From assembly GCF_004006015.1 (NCBI RefSeq), contig NZ_CP034766.1, positions 2,017,001 to 2,081,000 of the forward strand: DNA of 64,000 nucleotides. The letters run 5' to 3'. The notes beneath the pieces were generated by a model, which was not told where the DNA came from, did no database searches, and saw only the letters and a list, made by a program, of their open reading frames with translations. The position numbers and the translations under genes were made by a program. How positions within the stretch are numbered: position 1 is the stretch's first letter; every line of letters begins with the position of its first letter. The stretch is from Rhodococcus sp. X156 (lineage in GTDB: Bacteria > Actinomycetota > Actinomycetes > Mycobacteriales > Mycobacteriaceae). Positions 26,366 through 36,377 of this stretch are shown here, piece after piece.

Positions 26366-27232
26366 GTGAGCTTTCCCGCGGACAGCCCGATCATCGACAC
26401 CTTCATCGGCTTCCGGGAGGCCGGGGGCGGCGAGTACGACTTCATCACCGCCCAGACCAAGGACCGGGAGAGCAAGGAGGAGTTCAGCTTCCCTGCCCAG
26501 TACATGTTCACGGACGTCCCGCACGACCTGCCCACCGACGACCCGGTGTCGGTGACGCTGCGGGAGATGGACGCCCACGGCATCAGCATCGGGATGGTGA
26601 GCGTGTCCACCGCCTCGGGGCGCCGGGCCGTGGCCACGCACCCCGACCGGTTCGTGCCGCTGGGCAGCGCGGTGGACCCGCACGACATCATGGGCACCCT
26701 GGCTCGGATGCGGCGGGAGCACGAGCAGTTCGGCATCCGCTCGGTCAGCTCCTTCGCCGCGGGCACCTTCCCGCAGGTGGCGCTGAACGCCCCGCAGATG
26801 TACCCGATCTACGCCACGTGCGTGGAGCTGGGCATCCCGATCTTCGCCTGCGTCGGCGTGCCCGGCCCGCGAGTGCGGATGGCCCCGCAGCACGTCGAGC
26901 TGATCGACGACGTGATGTTCGACTTCCCCGACCTGGTCTTCGTCACCCGCCACGGCGGCGAGCCCTGGCAGGACCTGCTGGTCAAGCTCCTGCTCAAGTG
27001 GCCCAACCTCTACTTCTCCACGTCGGCCTTCGCGCCCAGGCACTACCCGCAGGCCATCGTGGACTACGCGAACACCCGCGGCGCCGACAAGATCCTCTAC
27101 GCCGGCTACTTCCCGGCCGGGCTGTCCCTGGAGCGCATCGCCGCCGAGCTGCCGGGCGTCGGCTTCCGCGCCGAGGTGTGGCCGAAGTTCTTGCACCTCA
27201 ACGCCCGGAAGGTGCTGAAGCTCGACGCCTGA
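26366..27232 (+). CDS. Amidohydrolase-2-like protein with degenerate metal site
   Basis: A 288-residue protein of the amidohydrolase-related (ACMSD-like) TIM-barrel group. The typical end pattern DKILYAGYFP and the HGGEPW segment identify it. However, the first metal ligands, normally H-x-H right after the N-terminal strand, read IDTFIGF, and the aspartate of the G-S-D-Y-P motif is absent (AGYFP). It may therefore be non-metallic or inactive as a hydrolase. I chose the GTG at 26366, giving MSFPADSPIIDTFIGF; the ribosome site is weak. It lies divergent from the FMO across a 119-base gap and 110 bases before the thioesterase gene. Confidence 0.75.
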   Translation: MSFPADSPIIDTFIGFREAGGGEYDFITAQTKDRESKEEFSFPAQYMFTDVPHDLPTDDPVSVTLREMDAHGISIGMVSVSTASGRRAVATHPDRFVPLGSAVDPHDIMGTLARMRREHEQFGIRSVSSFAAGTFPQVALNAPQMYPIYATCVELGIPIFACVGVPGPRVRMAPQHVELIDDVMFDFPDLVFVTRHGGEPWQDLLVKLLLKWPNLYFSTSAFAPRHYPQAIVDYANTRGADKILYAGYFPAGLSLERIAAELPGVGFRAEVWPKFLHLNARKVLKLDA

Positions 27233-27342
27233 GCCGCTGGGTGCGGCCCGGGCACCCTGGTCGACCCCCACCGCCACCGTGTGGTGAGGTTCAGGTGAGA
27301 TCACGCCCGAGCTGACCGACCTGCGACGACCCGAGGAGTCCC

Positions 27343-28158
27343 GTGCCCCCCATCGACGAGGTCCTCAAGGTCGACCAGCTCGCCGAGGACGTGTTCCAGG
27401 GCAAGTCCTTCGACACCAGCATGCAGCGCACCTTCGGCGGCCAGGTGGCGGCCCAGTCGCTGGTGGCGGCGGTGCGGACGGTGCGCGAGGACGTGCGGGT
27501 GCACTCCTTGCACGGCTACTTCCTGCGGCCGGGCGACCCCGACGCCCCCACCGAGCTGCACGTCGACCGGGTCCGGGACGGCCGGTCGTTCCTCACCCGC
27601 CGGGTCACCGCGATCCAGCACGACAAGGCCATCTTCTCCATGTCGGCGTCCTTCCACGCCCACGACGACGGCCCCGAGCACCAGGACGACATGCCCCGGG
27701 TGCCCGGCCCGGACAACCTCTCCGCGCTGGGCGGGGTGAACGAGGCGATCAACGACTGGTTCCGCCAGGAGTGGCCGGACTGGGACATCCGCATCGTGCC
27801 CGCGGTGGACATGTCCACCAGCCGCGGCCTGGCCGCCCAGCAGCGGGTGTGGATCCGCTACCGGCACGAGCTGCCGCCCGACCCGGTGTTTCACGTGTGC
27901 GTGCTGGCGTACATGAGCGACATGACGCTGCTGGGCTCCGCCCGGGTGCCGCACCCCGACGCACACACCCAGGGCGCGTCGCTGGACCACGCGCTGTGGT
28001 TCCTGCGCCCGTTCCGGGCCGACGAGTGGCTGCTCTACGACCAGACGTCGCCGTCGGCGGGCTTCGGGCGCGCGCTCACCCAGGGCCGGATCTTCGACCA
28101 GGGCGGCAACATGGTGGCGGCCGTGGTGCAGGAAGGGCTCATGCGCTACGCGCGCTAG
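27343..28158 (+). CDS. tesB: Acyl-CoA thioesterase II
   Basis: A 271-residue double-hot-dog thioesterase of the TesB family. N-terminal marks are RTFGGQVAAQSL and VHSLHGYFLRPGD, and the C-terminal half has SLDHALWFLRPFRADEWLLYD with the catalytic aspartate/threonine/glutamine region following. It hydrolyses acyl-CoA to free acid and CoA. The start GTG at 27343 has GAGGAG 6 bases upstream. In Mycobacterium a tesB homologue lies between pdxT and pdxS; here it is in the catabolic region instead. A 63-base hairpin separates it from the convergent dehydrogenase gene. Confidence 0.92.
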   Translation: MPPIDEVLKVDQLAEDVFQGKSFDTSMQRTFGGQVAAQSLVAAVRTVREDVRVHSLHGYFLRPGDPDAPTELHVDRVRDGRSFLTRRVTAIQHDKAIFSMSASFHAHDDGPEHQDDMPRVPGPDNLSALGGVNEAINDWFRQEWPDWDIRIVPAVDMSTSRGLAAQQRVWIRYRHELPPDPVFHVCVLAYMSDMTLLGSARVPHPDAHTQGASLDHALWFLRPFRADEWLLYDQTSPSAGFGRALTQGRIFDQGGNMVAAVVQEGLMRYAR

Positions 28159-28168
28159 CGCCTTGGGG

Positions 28169-28231
28169 GGCGTTCAGGGCCCTGATCGCCCTCCAGGGGC
28201 TTCCCTGGGGGCGACAAGGGCCCTGAACGCC
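28169..28231. terminator. Long bidirectional hairpin between convergent genes
   Basis: Arms 28169-28191 and 28209-28231 pair at 21 of 23 positions (GGCGTTCAGGGCCCT opposite AGGGCCCTGAACGCC at the base). Inside them is a second stem, CCAGGG-GCTT-CCCTGG (28193-28208). It sits exactly between the stop codons of tesB and the convergent acyl-CoA dehydrogenase and would terminate both. It has the look of a dispersed repetitive palindromic element, which only a genome search can confirm. Confidence 0.75.
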
Positions 28232-28243
28232 GTAGCGGAGCGG

Positions 28244-29416
28244 CTAGTACGAGCGCGGCAGTCCCAGGGTGTGGGTGCTGACGTAGTTGAGGATCATCTC
28301 CCGGCTCACCGGGGCGATCCGCATCACCCGCGAGGCGCCGAGCAGCGCACCCAGCCCGTACTCCGCGGCCAGGCCGTTGCCGCCGTGCACCTGCACCGCC
28401 TGGTCGATCACCGCGCACGCAGCCTCGGCGGCGGCGTACTTGGCCATGTTCGCCGCCTCGCCCGCGCCCTTGGCCCCGGCGGTGTACATCGCGGCGGCCT
28501 TCTGCGTCATCACCCGCGCCAGCTCCAGGGAGATGGCGGCGTGGGCCAGCGGGTGGGCGATGCCCTGGTGCGCCCCGATCGGGGTGCCCCACACGTTGCG
28601 GGTGCGCGCGTAGTCGGTGGCCTTGTCCAGCGCGAAGCGGCCCAGCCCGGTGGCGAAGGACGCGGCCATGATCCGCTCCGGGTTCAGCCCGGCGAAGATC
28701 TGGCTGAGCCCGGCGTCGGGGTCACCCACAATGGCGTCGGCCGGCAGGCGCACGTCGTCGAAGAACAGGGTGAACTGCTTCTCCGGCGAGACGATGTCCA
28801 TCTCGATCATCTGCGCGGTGAGGCCCGGGGCGTCGGTGGGCACGATGAACACCGAGGGCAGCCCGCGATTGCCGGCGGCGTCGGTGTGCCGGGCCACCAC
28901 CAGCACGTGCGAGGCCTCGTCCACCCCGGAGATGTAGTACTTGCCGCCGTTGAGGATCCAGTCGTCGCCGTCGCGGCGCACCGCGGTGCTCAGCTCGTGG
29001 CTGTTGGACCCGGCGTCGGGCTCGGTGATGCCGAAGGCCATCTTGGTGCTGCCGTCGGCAAAGCCGGGCAGCCAGTGCTGGCGCTGCTCCTCGGTGCCGA
29101 ACTTCTCGATGATGGTGCCGCAGATGGCCGGCGAGACCACCATGAGCAGCATGGGCGAGCCCTGCGCGGCGAGCTCCTCGCACACTGCGGCCAGGTCACC
29201 GATGTCACCGCCACCGCCGCCGTAGGCCTCACCGATGGCCACCCCGAGGTAGCCCAGCTGACCGGCGCGGTCCCACAGCTCGGTGGTCTTGCGGCCGTTG
29301 CGGGCGCAGTCCTGCAGGTAGTCCCCGCCGAACTCCGCGCCCAGCGCGGCCACGGCCTTGCGCAGCTCCTGGCGCTCGGCCGACTCGGTGAATGCCGTGG
29401 CGGCGCCGGCGCTCAC
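28244..29416 (-). CDS. Acyl-CoA dehydrogenase
   Basis: A 390-residue acyl-CoA dehydrogenase with FAD loop FGITEPDAGSNSHELST and GGKYYISG, and the isovaleryl-type catalytic glutamate in GLNPERIMAASF. The C-terminal MCAD position has no glutamate (RIAPVSREM). I chose the GTG at 29416: GGAG lies 6 bases upstream and it overlaps the preceding dehydrogenase stop by 4 bases (GTGA). A GTG at 29428 is the alternative. It forms a coupled pair with the next gene; each protein carries its own glutamate, so the two are probably independent or homologous enzymes rather than an alpha/beta split. Confidence 0.9.
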   Translation of the reverse strand: MSAGAATAFTESAERQELRKAVAALGAEFGGDYLQDCARNGRKTTELWDRAGQLGYLGVAIGEAYGGGGGDIGDLAAVCEELAAQGSPMLLMVVSPAICGTIIEKFGTEEQRQHWLPGFADGSTKMAFGITEPDAGSNSHELSTAVRRDGDDWILNGGKYYISGVDEASHVLVVARHTDAAGNRGLPSVFIVPTDAPGLTAQMIEMDIVSPEKQFTLFFDDVRLPADAIVGDPDAGLSQIFAGLNPERIMAASFATGLGRFALDKATDYARTRNVWGTPIGAHQGIAHPLAHAAISLELARVMTQKAAAMYTAGAKGAGEAANMAKYAAAEAACAVIDQAVQVHGGNGLAAEYGLGALLGASRVMRIAPVSREMILNYVSTHTLGLPRSY

Positions 29417-30564
29417 TGCCAGCTCCACAGCTTGGCCGCGAGGTCCACCATGATCTCGCGGGCTCCGCCGCCGATGGGCAAGATGCGCACGTCCCGGTAG
29501 TGCCGTTCCACTTCAGACTCCCTCATGTAGCCCATCCCGCCGTGCAGCTGCACGGCTTCGTTGACGACGTAGTCGGCGGCGTCGCAGGCCATGTTCTTGG
29601 CGACGCACACCGCGGCGATGTCGGTCTCCCCCGCCGCGACCCGCGTGGCGAGGTCGCGGGTGTAGGTGCGGGCCAGCTCGATGCGCGAGCGCATCTCCAC
29701 CAGCTTGTGCTGCACCACCTGGCGCCTGATCAGCGGCTTGCCGAAGGTCTCCCGGTCGCGCGCCCACTGCAGGGTCAGGTCCAGGCAGCGCTGCGCGGTG
29801 GCGTAGGCCTGCACGGCGATGGAGATGCGCTCGTGCTGGAACTGCATGGCGATCTGCAGGAAACCCTGGTTCTCCTCGCCCACCAGGTTGGCGGCGGGCA
29901 CGCGGACGTCGTCGAAGGACAGCTCGCCGGTGTCCGAGCACAGCCAGCCCATCTTCTCCAGCCGCCGGGTGACGGTGAAGCCGGGGGTGTCGGTGGGAAT
30001 CACCAGCAGGCTGACGCCACCGGCGCCCTTGCCTCCGGTGCGCACCGCGGTGGTGATGAAGTCGGCGCGGGTGCCGGAGGTGATGTAGGTCTTGGCACCG
30101 TTGACGATGTAGTCGTCGCCGTCGCGCTTGGCGGTGGTGAGCAGGTTGGCCACGTCGGAGCCGCCGCTGGGCTCGGTGATGCCCAGCGCGCCGATCATCT
30201 CCCCGGCCAGGGTGGGCCGCACGAAGCGGTCGACGAGGTCGGGGTTGCCGGCGGCGACGATGTGCGGCAGCGCGATGCCGTGGGTGAACAACCCGGCCGC
30301 GAGGCCCGAGCTGCCTCCGGCCTGGATGAGCTCCTCGTTGAGGATGACCGCGTCGAGGAGGTCACCGCCGGAGCCGCCGACGGCCTCGTCGAAGGCCAGG
30401 CCCATCAGGCCCTGCGCCGCCGCCTTCCTGTGCAGCTCGCGCGGCAGCTCACCGGCACGCTCCCAGTCGTCCAGGTGCGGCAGGACCTCCCGCTGCACGA
30501 AGGTGCGGATGGTGGCCCGGAGCTCGGTGCGCTCGGGGGTCTCGAACAGGTCGTTGACGCTCAT
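29413..30564 (-). CDS. Acyl-CoA dehydrogenase
   Basis: A 383-residue acyl-CoA dehydrogenase. FAD loop LGITEPSGGSDVANLLT, GAKTYITSGTRADF, RETFGKPLIRRQVVQHKL and LHGGMGYMRE are all typical. The catalytic glutamate is in the isovaleryl-type place (FQHERISIA) and the C-terminal site reads PIGGGARE. I chose the ATG at 30564 (MSVNDLFETPER); GAGGAG lies about 13 bases upstream, rather far. It follows the TIGR03084-type gene by 54 bases in the TetR-headed operon. The substrate is probably a short branched or medium-chain acyl-CoA (inferred from the glutamate position). Confidence 0.9.
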   Translation of the reverse strand: MSVNDLFETPERTELRATIRTFVQREVLPHLDDWERAGELPRELHRKAAAQGLMGLAFDEAVGGSGGDLLDAVILNEELIQAGGSSGLAAGLFTHGIALPHIVAAGNPDLVDRFVRPTLAGEMIGALGITEPSGGSDVANLLTTAKRDGDDYIVNGAKTYITSGTRADFITTAVRTGGKGAGGVSLLVIPTDTPGFTVTRRLEKMGWLCSDTGELSFDDVRVPAANLVGEENQGFLQIAMQFQHERISIAVQAYATAQRCLDLTLQWARDRETFGKPLIRRQVVQHKLVEMRSRIELARTYTRDLATRVAAGETDIAAVCVAKNMACDAADYVVNEAVQLHGGMGYMRESEVERHYRDVRILPIGGGAREIMVDLAAKLWSWQ

Positions 30565-30618
30565 CGGTCGGAGTGTCTCCTCGGGGTGTGGGCCGGTCGG
30601 GGCAAGCACGGACGGGAG

Positions 30619-31413
30619 TCAGGAGCTGGGGACGGTGGCGGGCGCGCGTCCGGGGCCGGGTGGTCCGGCGAAGGCCTGGGCGATGCGCAGCCACTCCTCG
30701 GCTCCGGCGCCGGTGGTGCGCAGGGCGAGGTCGTCGAGGTGGCGGCGCTGGGTGACCCGCAGGCAGAAGTCCTCGGCCGGGCCCTGCACCACGTCGGTGT
30801 CGGACTCGCCCCAGCACCACAGCTCACCGTCCGGCGCAGCCAGCTCCACCCGCACGTCGCCGGTGGGCGGGGTCAGGCCGTTGACCAGGTAGGCGAAGCC
30901 GCGGGTGCGCACGCCGATGTGGCAGATGTGGCGCAACCGTGCGGTGGGCACCCGCCGCTGACCCAGGGCGTCGGCGACGTCCTGGCCGTGCGCCCAGGTC
31001 TCCATCAGGCGCGCGGTGGCCATCGAGGTGGGGCTCATGGGTGGTCCGAACCAGGGCAGCTTCTCCCCCGGCGTGGCGGCGGCCAGCGCCGCCAGCAGCT
31101 GCGCCCGCCCCTGGCGCCACCGCTGGAGGAGCTGCGGCGGGGGCTGCGTGGCGTCGCGCTCGGCGACGGCGTCCACAAAGCCCATGGGGTCGGCCGCGGC
31201 GCCGGTGAGCACCTCGGTGAAGCCGTCGAGGTCGGTGGCCGCCAGCACCGCCACCTGGTCGGTCCACGCCAGGTGCGCCACCTGGTGGGCCACGGTCCAC
31301 CCGGCGGCCGGAGTCCCCCGCGCCCAGTCGGAGTCGGGCAGGTCGGCCACCCGGGCGTCGAGGTCGTCGTTCTCCTCGGCGAGGTCGGTCAGCAGCTGGT
31401 CCAGGGCACTCAC
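30619..31413 (-). CDS. TIGR03084-type (DinB/maleylpyruvate-isomerase-like) metal-binding protein
   Basis: A 264-residue protein with an N-terminal four-helix DinB/MDMPI-like fold. The putative metal-binding histidines are in WTVAHQVAHLAWTD (about residues 40-53) and METWAHGQDVADAL (about 137-150). The C-terminal 90 residues form a second, mixed domain ending in a proline/glycine tail. Actinobacterial proteins of this type (TIGR03084) often stand in acyl-CoA catabolic operons; the reaction is not established. The GTG at 31413 overlaps the TetR stop by 4 bases. Confidence 0.78.
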   Translation of the reverse strand: MSALDQLLTDLAEENDDLDARVADLPDSDWARGTPAAGWTVAHQVAHLAWTDQVAVLAATDLDGFTEVLTGAAADPMGFVDAVAERDATQPPPQLLQRWRQGRAQLLAALAAATPGEKLPWFGPPMSPTSMATARLMETWAHGQDVADALGQRRVPTARLRHICHIGVRTRGFAYLVNGLTPPTGDVRVELAAPDGELWCWGESDTDVVQGPAEDFCLRVTQRRHLDDLALRTTGAGAEEWLRIAQAFAGPPGPGRAPATVPSS

Positions 31414-32054
31414 GTCTTGCCTCCGAGCTGGTCGTCGAGCTGCCCGGCCCACTGCCGGACGATCTTGGCGCGCCGCACGCTGTCGTCGGCGAGCTGGTTG
31501 GCCAGGGCGAGCCCGCGGGCCAGGTCGAGGGTGGCCTGCACGGACTCCCGCACGCCGGGCACCGACTCGTCAGCGCCCAGCAGCTCCACCGCCATCCGGT
31601 GACACTCACGGCCGAGCTTGGCCTGCAGGCGCAGCACCATCGGCGTGAGCTCGGCGTCGGTGCGGGCGGCCACCCACAGCTCGAGCGCAGCGGCGAACAC
31701 CGGGCTGATGAAGAAGTCCACGATCAGCTGGACCACCGCCTCGGTGCGCACGGCGGAGCGGGAGCTGGACAGCACCGTGGCGCTCGCCCGGAACTCCTGC
31801 ACGCCGCGGGAGCCGACGTGCTCCACGGCGGCGGCCACCAGTGCGCCGCGGCTGGCGAAGTGGTGCAGCTGCGCTCCGCGGGAGACCCCAGCACGCTGGG
31901 AGACCAGGGCCGTGGTGGTTCCTGCCCAGCCGTGCTCGGCCAGGCACTCCACCACCGCGTTCATCAGCTTCAGCCGGGTCTCCCGGCTGCGCTCGCCCTG
32001 GGTCTGCCGACCCGCCGGGGCGGTGACGCTGGGCGTCACCGCCGGTGTGGTCAT
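31410..32054 (-). CDS. TetR-family transcriptional regulator
   Basis: A 214-residue TetR-type repressor. The N-terminal helix-turn-helix is at about residues 30-75 (MNAVVECLAEHGWAGTTTA, VSQRAGVSRGAQLHHFASRG) and an all-helical ligand-binding domain follows. The ATG at 32054 is used; a GTG six bases earlier is possible and both have weak ribosome sites. It heads the operon with the TIGR03084-type protein and two acyl-CoA dehydrogenases, and it is preceded by a perfect 9+9 inverted repeat that is almost certainly its own operator. Ligands of such regulators are usually acyl-CoA intermediates (family knowledge). Confidence 0.9.
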   Translation of the reverse strand: MTTPAVTPSVTAPAGRQTQGERSRETRLKLMNAVVECLAEHGWAGTTTALVSQRAGVSRGAQLHHFASRGALVAAAVEHVGSRGVQEFRASATVLSSSRSAVRTEAVVQLIVDFFISPVFAAALELWVAARTDAELTPMVLRLQAKLGRECHRMAVELLGADESVPGVRESVQATLDLARGLALANQLADDSVRRAKIVRQWAGQLDDQLGGKT

Positions 32055-32077
32055 GGTCACCAGTGTGCGGGGTCAAC

Positions 32078-32107
32078 GAACAAACAGTCAAGTCTGCTTG
32101 TTTGTTC
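32078..32107. promoter_or_regulatory. Inverted repeat GAACAAACA-N12-TGTTTGTTC, TetR operator
   Basis: Perfect 9-base arms at 32078-32086 and 32099-32107, 24-53 bases upstream of the TetR start. The spacer holds TTGAC on the minus strand, a -35-like element, so binding would block the operon promoter and give autorepression. Confidence 0.7.
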
Positions 32108-32150
32108 TCCTCCTTGGTTGTTCCTCGGGAGCGGCGGGGGTCGAGGTGCG

Positions 32151-32190
32151 ACAGCGTGCCCGGACGGAAGGATCCGTCCGGGCCCGCTGT
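32151..32190 (-). terminator. Terminator hairpin downstream of the CsoR-family gene
   Basis: GCCCGGACGGA (32158-32168) pairs perfectly with TCCGTCCGGGC (32173-32183) around loop AGGA. The stem continues with ACAGCG/CGCTGT after a one-base mismatch. It begins about 50 bases past the CsoR-family stop codon. No T-run follows. Confidence 0.65.
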
Positions 32191-32238
32191 CAGTGTCGGT
32201 GCTGGTGCGTCGGCGTCGGTGCTGGTGCCGCGGGAAGG

Positions 32239-33284
<1,046 letters not shown>

Positions 33285-33383
33285 GACCACACACTAGGAC
33301 GTCACAGTGACCGGGAACAGGTACTCGCGCCTACCTAACTAGGCAGCCGAACAAGTCTCCCGCCAGGGCCGGAGCCGGCCGGC

Positions 33384-34655
33384 TCAGCCCAACGCGGCCT
33401 GCACCGCCGCGAGCACCTCGGCCGCCGGGACCTCCGACTGTGAGCCCGTGCTGAGGTCCTTCACGCCCACCCGTCCCGCCTCCAGGTCGCGGTCCCCCAC
33501 CACCAGCGCGAGCCGGGCACCGGAGCGGTCGGCCGCCTTCATCGCGCCCTTCATCCCGCGCCCGCCGTAGGACATGTCGGCCCGGATGCCCGCCGCGCGC
33601 AGGGTGGCCACCAGCTGCACCACCGCGTCCTTGGCCGCCTCGCCCAGGGCAACCCCGAACACCTCGCACCGGGCGACGTCGCCCACGGTGACTCCCTCGG
33701 CCTGCAGTGCCAGCAGGGTGCGGTCCACCCCCAGTCCGAAGCCGATGCCGGACAACGCCTGGCCGCCCAGCTGGGCCATCAGGCCGTCGTAGCGCCCTCC
33801 CCCGCCGATGCCCGACTGGGCGCCCAGCCCGTCGTGCACGAACTCGAAGGTGGTCTTGGTGTAGTAGTCCAGCCCGCGGACCATCCGGGGGTTGATCACG
33901 TAGGGCACTCCGAGAGCGTCGAGGTGGCGGCGCACGGCGGCGAAGTGCTCGGCAGTCTCGGCGGAGAGGTGGTCGAGCATGAGCGGGGCGTCGGCGGTCA
34001 GCTCGCGGACCTCCGGACGCTTGTCGTCGAGCACTCGCAGCGGGTTGATCTCCGCCCGAGCCCGCGTGGCCTCGTCCAGGGGCAGCGAGAACAGGAACTC
34101 CCGCAGCAGCTCGCGGTACTGCGGCCGGCAGGTGTCGTCGCCCAGGGAGGTGATCTCCAGGCGGAAGCCGGTGAGGCCGAGGCCCCGGAACCCAGCGTCG
34201 GCGATGGCGATGACCTCAGCGTCCAGCGCAGGGTCGTCCACGCCGATGGCCTCCACGCCGACCTGCTGGAGCTGGCGGTACCGACCGGCCTGCGGGCGCT
34301 CGTAGCGGAAGAACGGGCCGGAGTAGCTGAGCTTGGTGGGCAGCTGGCCGCGGTCCAGGCTGTGCTCGATGACCGCCCGCATCACGCCGGCGGTGCCCTC
34401 CGGGCGCAGCGTGACCGAGCGGCCGCCGCGGTCGTCGAAGGAGTACATCTCCTTGCTCACCACGTCGGTGGACTCGCCGACGCCGCGGGCGAAGAGCGCG
34501 GTGTCCTCGAAGATCGGCAGCTCGATGTGGCCGTAGCCGGCGAGCCGCGCCGGACGGGTGAGGCCCTCGCGCACGGCGAGGAACGCCGAGGAGTCAGCCG
34601 CGCCAGCGCCGGGGTAGTAGTCGGGAACGCCCTTGGGGGCGGAGAAGGTGGCCAC
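33384..34655 (-). CDS. hisS: Histidyl-tRNA synthetase
   Basis: A 423-residue class II synthetase that charges tRNA-His. Motif 2 is [19 protein letters not shown], with [12 protein letters not shown] before it. The histidine-specific motifs [14 protein letters not shown] and GGGGRYDGL follow, then motif 3 [15 protein letters not shown]. The C-terminal anticodon-binding domain covers about residues 330-423. The GTG at 34655 lies just after the stop of the hydrolase gene, with AAGGG 8 bases upstream, and gives the normal N-terminus [15 protein letters not shown]. The hydrolase-hisS pair is transcribed together, as in mycobacteria. Confidence 0.97.
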   Translation of the reverse strand: MATFSAPKGVPDYYPGAGAADSSAFLAVREGLTRPARLAGYGHIELPIFEDTALFARGVGESTDVVSKEMYSFDDRGGRSVTLRPEGTAGVMRAVIEHSLDRGQLPTKLSYSGPFFRYERPQAGRYRQLQQVGVEAIGVDDPALDAEVIAIADAGFRGLGLTGFRLEITSLGDDTCRPQYRELLREFLFSLPLDEATRARAEINPLRVLDDKRPEVRELTADAPLMLDHLSAETAEHFAAVRRHLDALGVPYVINPRMVRGLDYYTKTTFEFVHDGLGAQSGIGGGGRYDGLMAQLGGQALSGIGFGLGVDRTLLALQAEGVTVGDVARCEVFGVALGEAAKDAVVQLVATLRAAGIRADMSYGGRGMKGAMKAADRSGARLALVVGDRDLEAGRVGVKDLSTGSQSEVPAAEVLAAVQAALG

Positions 34656-34656
34656 G

Positions 34657-35349
34657 TCACATGCCCTTGCGAGGAGGCTGCTGGAGACCCAGCAGGTAGG
34701 GGTTGCTGGCGCGCTCGCGCCCGATGGTGGTGGTGGGGCCGTGCCCGGGCAGCACGACGGTGGAGTCGTCCAGCGGCAGCAGCTTCTTCTGCAGCGACTC
34801 GAGCATCGTCGCGTGGTCGCCACCGGGCAGGTCGGTGCGCCCGATGGCGCCGGCGAAGAGCGTGTCGCCGGCCAGCAGCACCTGGGTGGGTCCGTCCTCG
34901 GTGTCCACCGTGGAGCGGAACACCACCGACCCGCGGGTGTGGCCCGGGGTGTGGTCGACCGTCATCGTCACGCCGGCGAGGTCGAGCCCGTCACCGTCGC
35001 CGAGGGCGCGCACCTCGCGGGGCTCGCGGAAGACGAGGTCACCGAGCATCGCCTGCATCTGCGGGCTGACGCCCTTGCCGGGGTCGGCCAGCATCTCCTC
35101 GTCCAGCGGGTGGATGTAGGCGGGGATGTCGTTGCCGTCGCACACGGGAAACACCGACCAGGTGTGGTCGAGGTGTCCGTGCGTGAGCAGGACGGCTGCG
35201 GGAGTCAGCCGGTGCCGAGCCAGCAGCGCCGTGAGTGGCTCGACTGCGTCCTGGCCGGGGTCGACCACGACGCAGGGGCCGCCCTCCTCGGGAGCGATCA
35301 CGTAGCAGTTGGTCTGGAACGACCCGGCGGGAAACCCGGCGACAAGCAC
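34657..35349 (-). CDS. MBL-fold (glyoxalase II-like) hydrolase
   Basis: A 230-residue metallo-beta-lactamase-fold hydrolase with the metal motif HGHLDHT, later ligands in TPGHTRGS, the GDTLF strand and PGHGPTT. It matches the hydrolase that precedes hisS in mycobacteria. Related enzymes hydrolyse thioesters such as S-lactoyl conjugates; the physiological substrate is not known. The GTG at 35349 (AGGAG 8 bases upstream) gives [17 protein letters not shown]; more upstream starts add a non-conserved tail. It is divergent from the cyclophilin gene across 155 bases. Confidence 0.9.
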   Translation of the reverse strand: MLVAGFPAGSFQTNCYVIAPEEGGPCVVVDPGQDAVEPLTALLARHRLTPAAVLLTHGHLDHTWSVFPVCDGNDIPAYIHPLDEEMLADPGKGVSPQMQAMLGDLVFREPREVRALGDGDGLDLAGVTMTVDHTPGHTRGSVVFRSTVDTEDGPTQVLLAGDTLFAGAIGRTDLPGGDHATMLESLQKKLLPLDDSTVVLPGHGPTTTIGRERASNPYLLGLQQPPRKGM

Positions 35350-35504
35350 GGTGAGGGCTCCTGGTGTGGAGACGGCGGTGGACTCGGTCAGCCTATCGGC
35401 GCCGCCCCTCACGCTCCCGACACCCGGGGGCTGGCACACTCGGTGGGTCTGACCCTCGCCCCGCCCGGACCGTTCTGGGCGCCCACGACCTGGAGGACCA
35501 CCCG

Positions 35505-36377
35505 GTGCCGACCAACGAGCAGCGACGCCAAGCCGCCAAGCGCAAGCTCGAGCGCCAGCTGGAGCGGCGGGCGGTCCGGGCCAAGCGGCGCCGCCAGCTG
35601 ACCGTGGCGTTCACCGCCATCGGCGTGGTGCTGGCCATCGGCGTGGTGGCCCTCGTGGTGGTGCTCACCCGCGGCGGCGGGGACGACAACACCACTGCTG
35701 CCCCGCCCACCACCGAGGAGGCGCCGGCCGAGGGTGCGCCGCTGCCCGCCGCCCGCAGCGCGGCTCTGCCTGCCACTGTGGACTGCAGCTACCCCGCCTC
35801 CGGCGAGGCGTCCAAGCCGAACACCCCGCCGCAGAGCACCGGGGTGTCCACCCAGGGGGTGGCCGCGGTGAAGATGGCCACCACCCAGGGTGACCTCGGG
35901 CTGTCGCTGGACCGGGCCCTGTCTCCGTGCACGGTGAACAGCTTCGTCAGCCTGGCCAACCAGCAGTACTTCAACGACACCCCGTGCCACCGCCTGGTGA
36001 CCTCCGGCATCTACGTCCTGCAGTGCGGCGACCCCACCGGGCAGGGCACCGGCGGCCCGGGCTACGGCTTCGGCAACGAGTTCCCCACCGACCAGTACGC
36101 CGCGGACGACGCCGCTGCCCAGGCGGCCGCGATCTACCCGCGCGGCACGATCGCGATGGCCAACAGCGGTCAGCCCAACAGCAACGGCAGCCAGTTCTTC
36201 CTGCTCTACAAGGACTCCCCGCTGCCGCCGCAGTACACCGTCTTCGGCACCGTGGACGAACCCGGCCTGGCCGTGCTGGAGAAGATCGCGGCCGGTGGTG
36301 ACGACGGCTCCATCAGCGCCGGCGGCGGGGCGCCCGCCACTCCCGTCACCATCACCTCGATGACGGTGCAGGCATGA
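35505..36377 (+). CDS. Membrane-anchored cyclophilin-type peptidyl-prolyl isomerase
   Basis: A 290-residue protein. A basic cytoplasmic N-terminus (about residues 1-30) is followed by a single transmembrane helix (VAFTAIGVVLAIGVVALVVVL), an Ala/Pro/Thr linker, and a cyclophilin domain from about residue 120. Domain marks are VNSFVSLANQQYFNDTPCHRL and SNGSQFFLLY (the QFF motif of the active site). It catalyses cis-trans isomerisation of proline bonds in exported proteins. Start GTG at 35505 has GGAGG 8 bases upstream. Four cysteines in the domain could form disulfides. It overlaps the next cyclophilin gene by 4 bases. Confidence 0.92.
   Translation: MPTNEQRRQAAKRKLERQLERRAVRAKRRRQLTVAFTAIGVVLAIGVVALVVVLTRGGGDDNTTAAPPTTEEAPAEGAPLPAARSAALPATVDCSYPASGEASKPNTPPQSTGVSTQGVAAVKMATTQGDLGLSLDRALSPCTVNSFVSLANQQYFNDTPCHRLVTSGIYVLQCGDPTGQGTGGPGYGFGNEFPTDQYAADDAAAQAAAIYPRGTIAMANSGQPNSNGSQFFLLYKDSPLPPQYTVFGTVDEPGLAVLEKIAAGGDDGSISAGGGAPATPVTITSMTVQA

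Noticed and set aside
33371-33385. Palindrome GAGCCGGCCGGCTC at the hisS stop codon as a terminator.
   Set aside because: It has no loop, so it cannot form a normal terminator hairpin; it is probably chance in GC-rich coding DNA.
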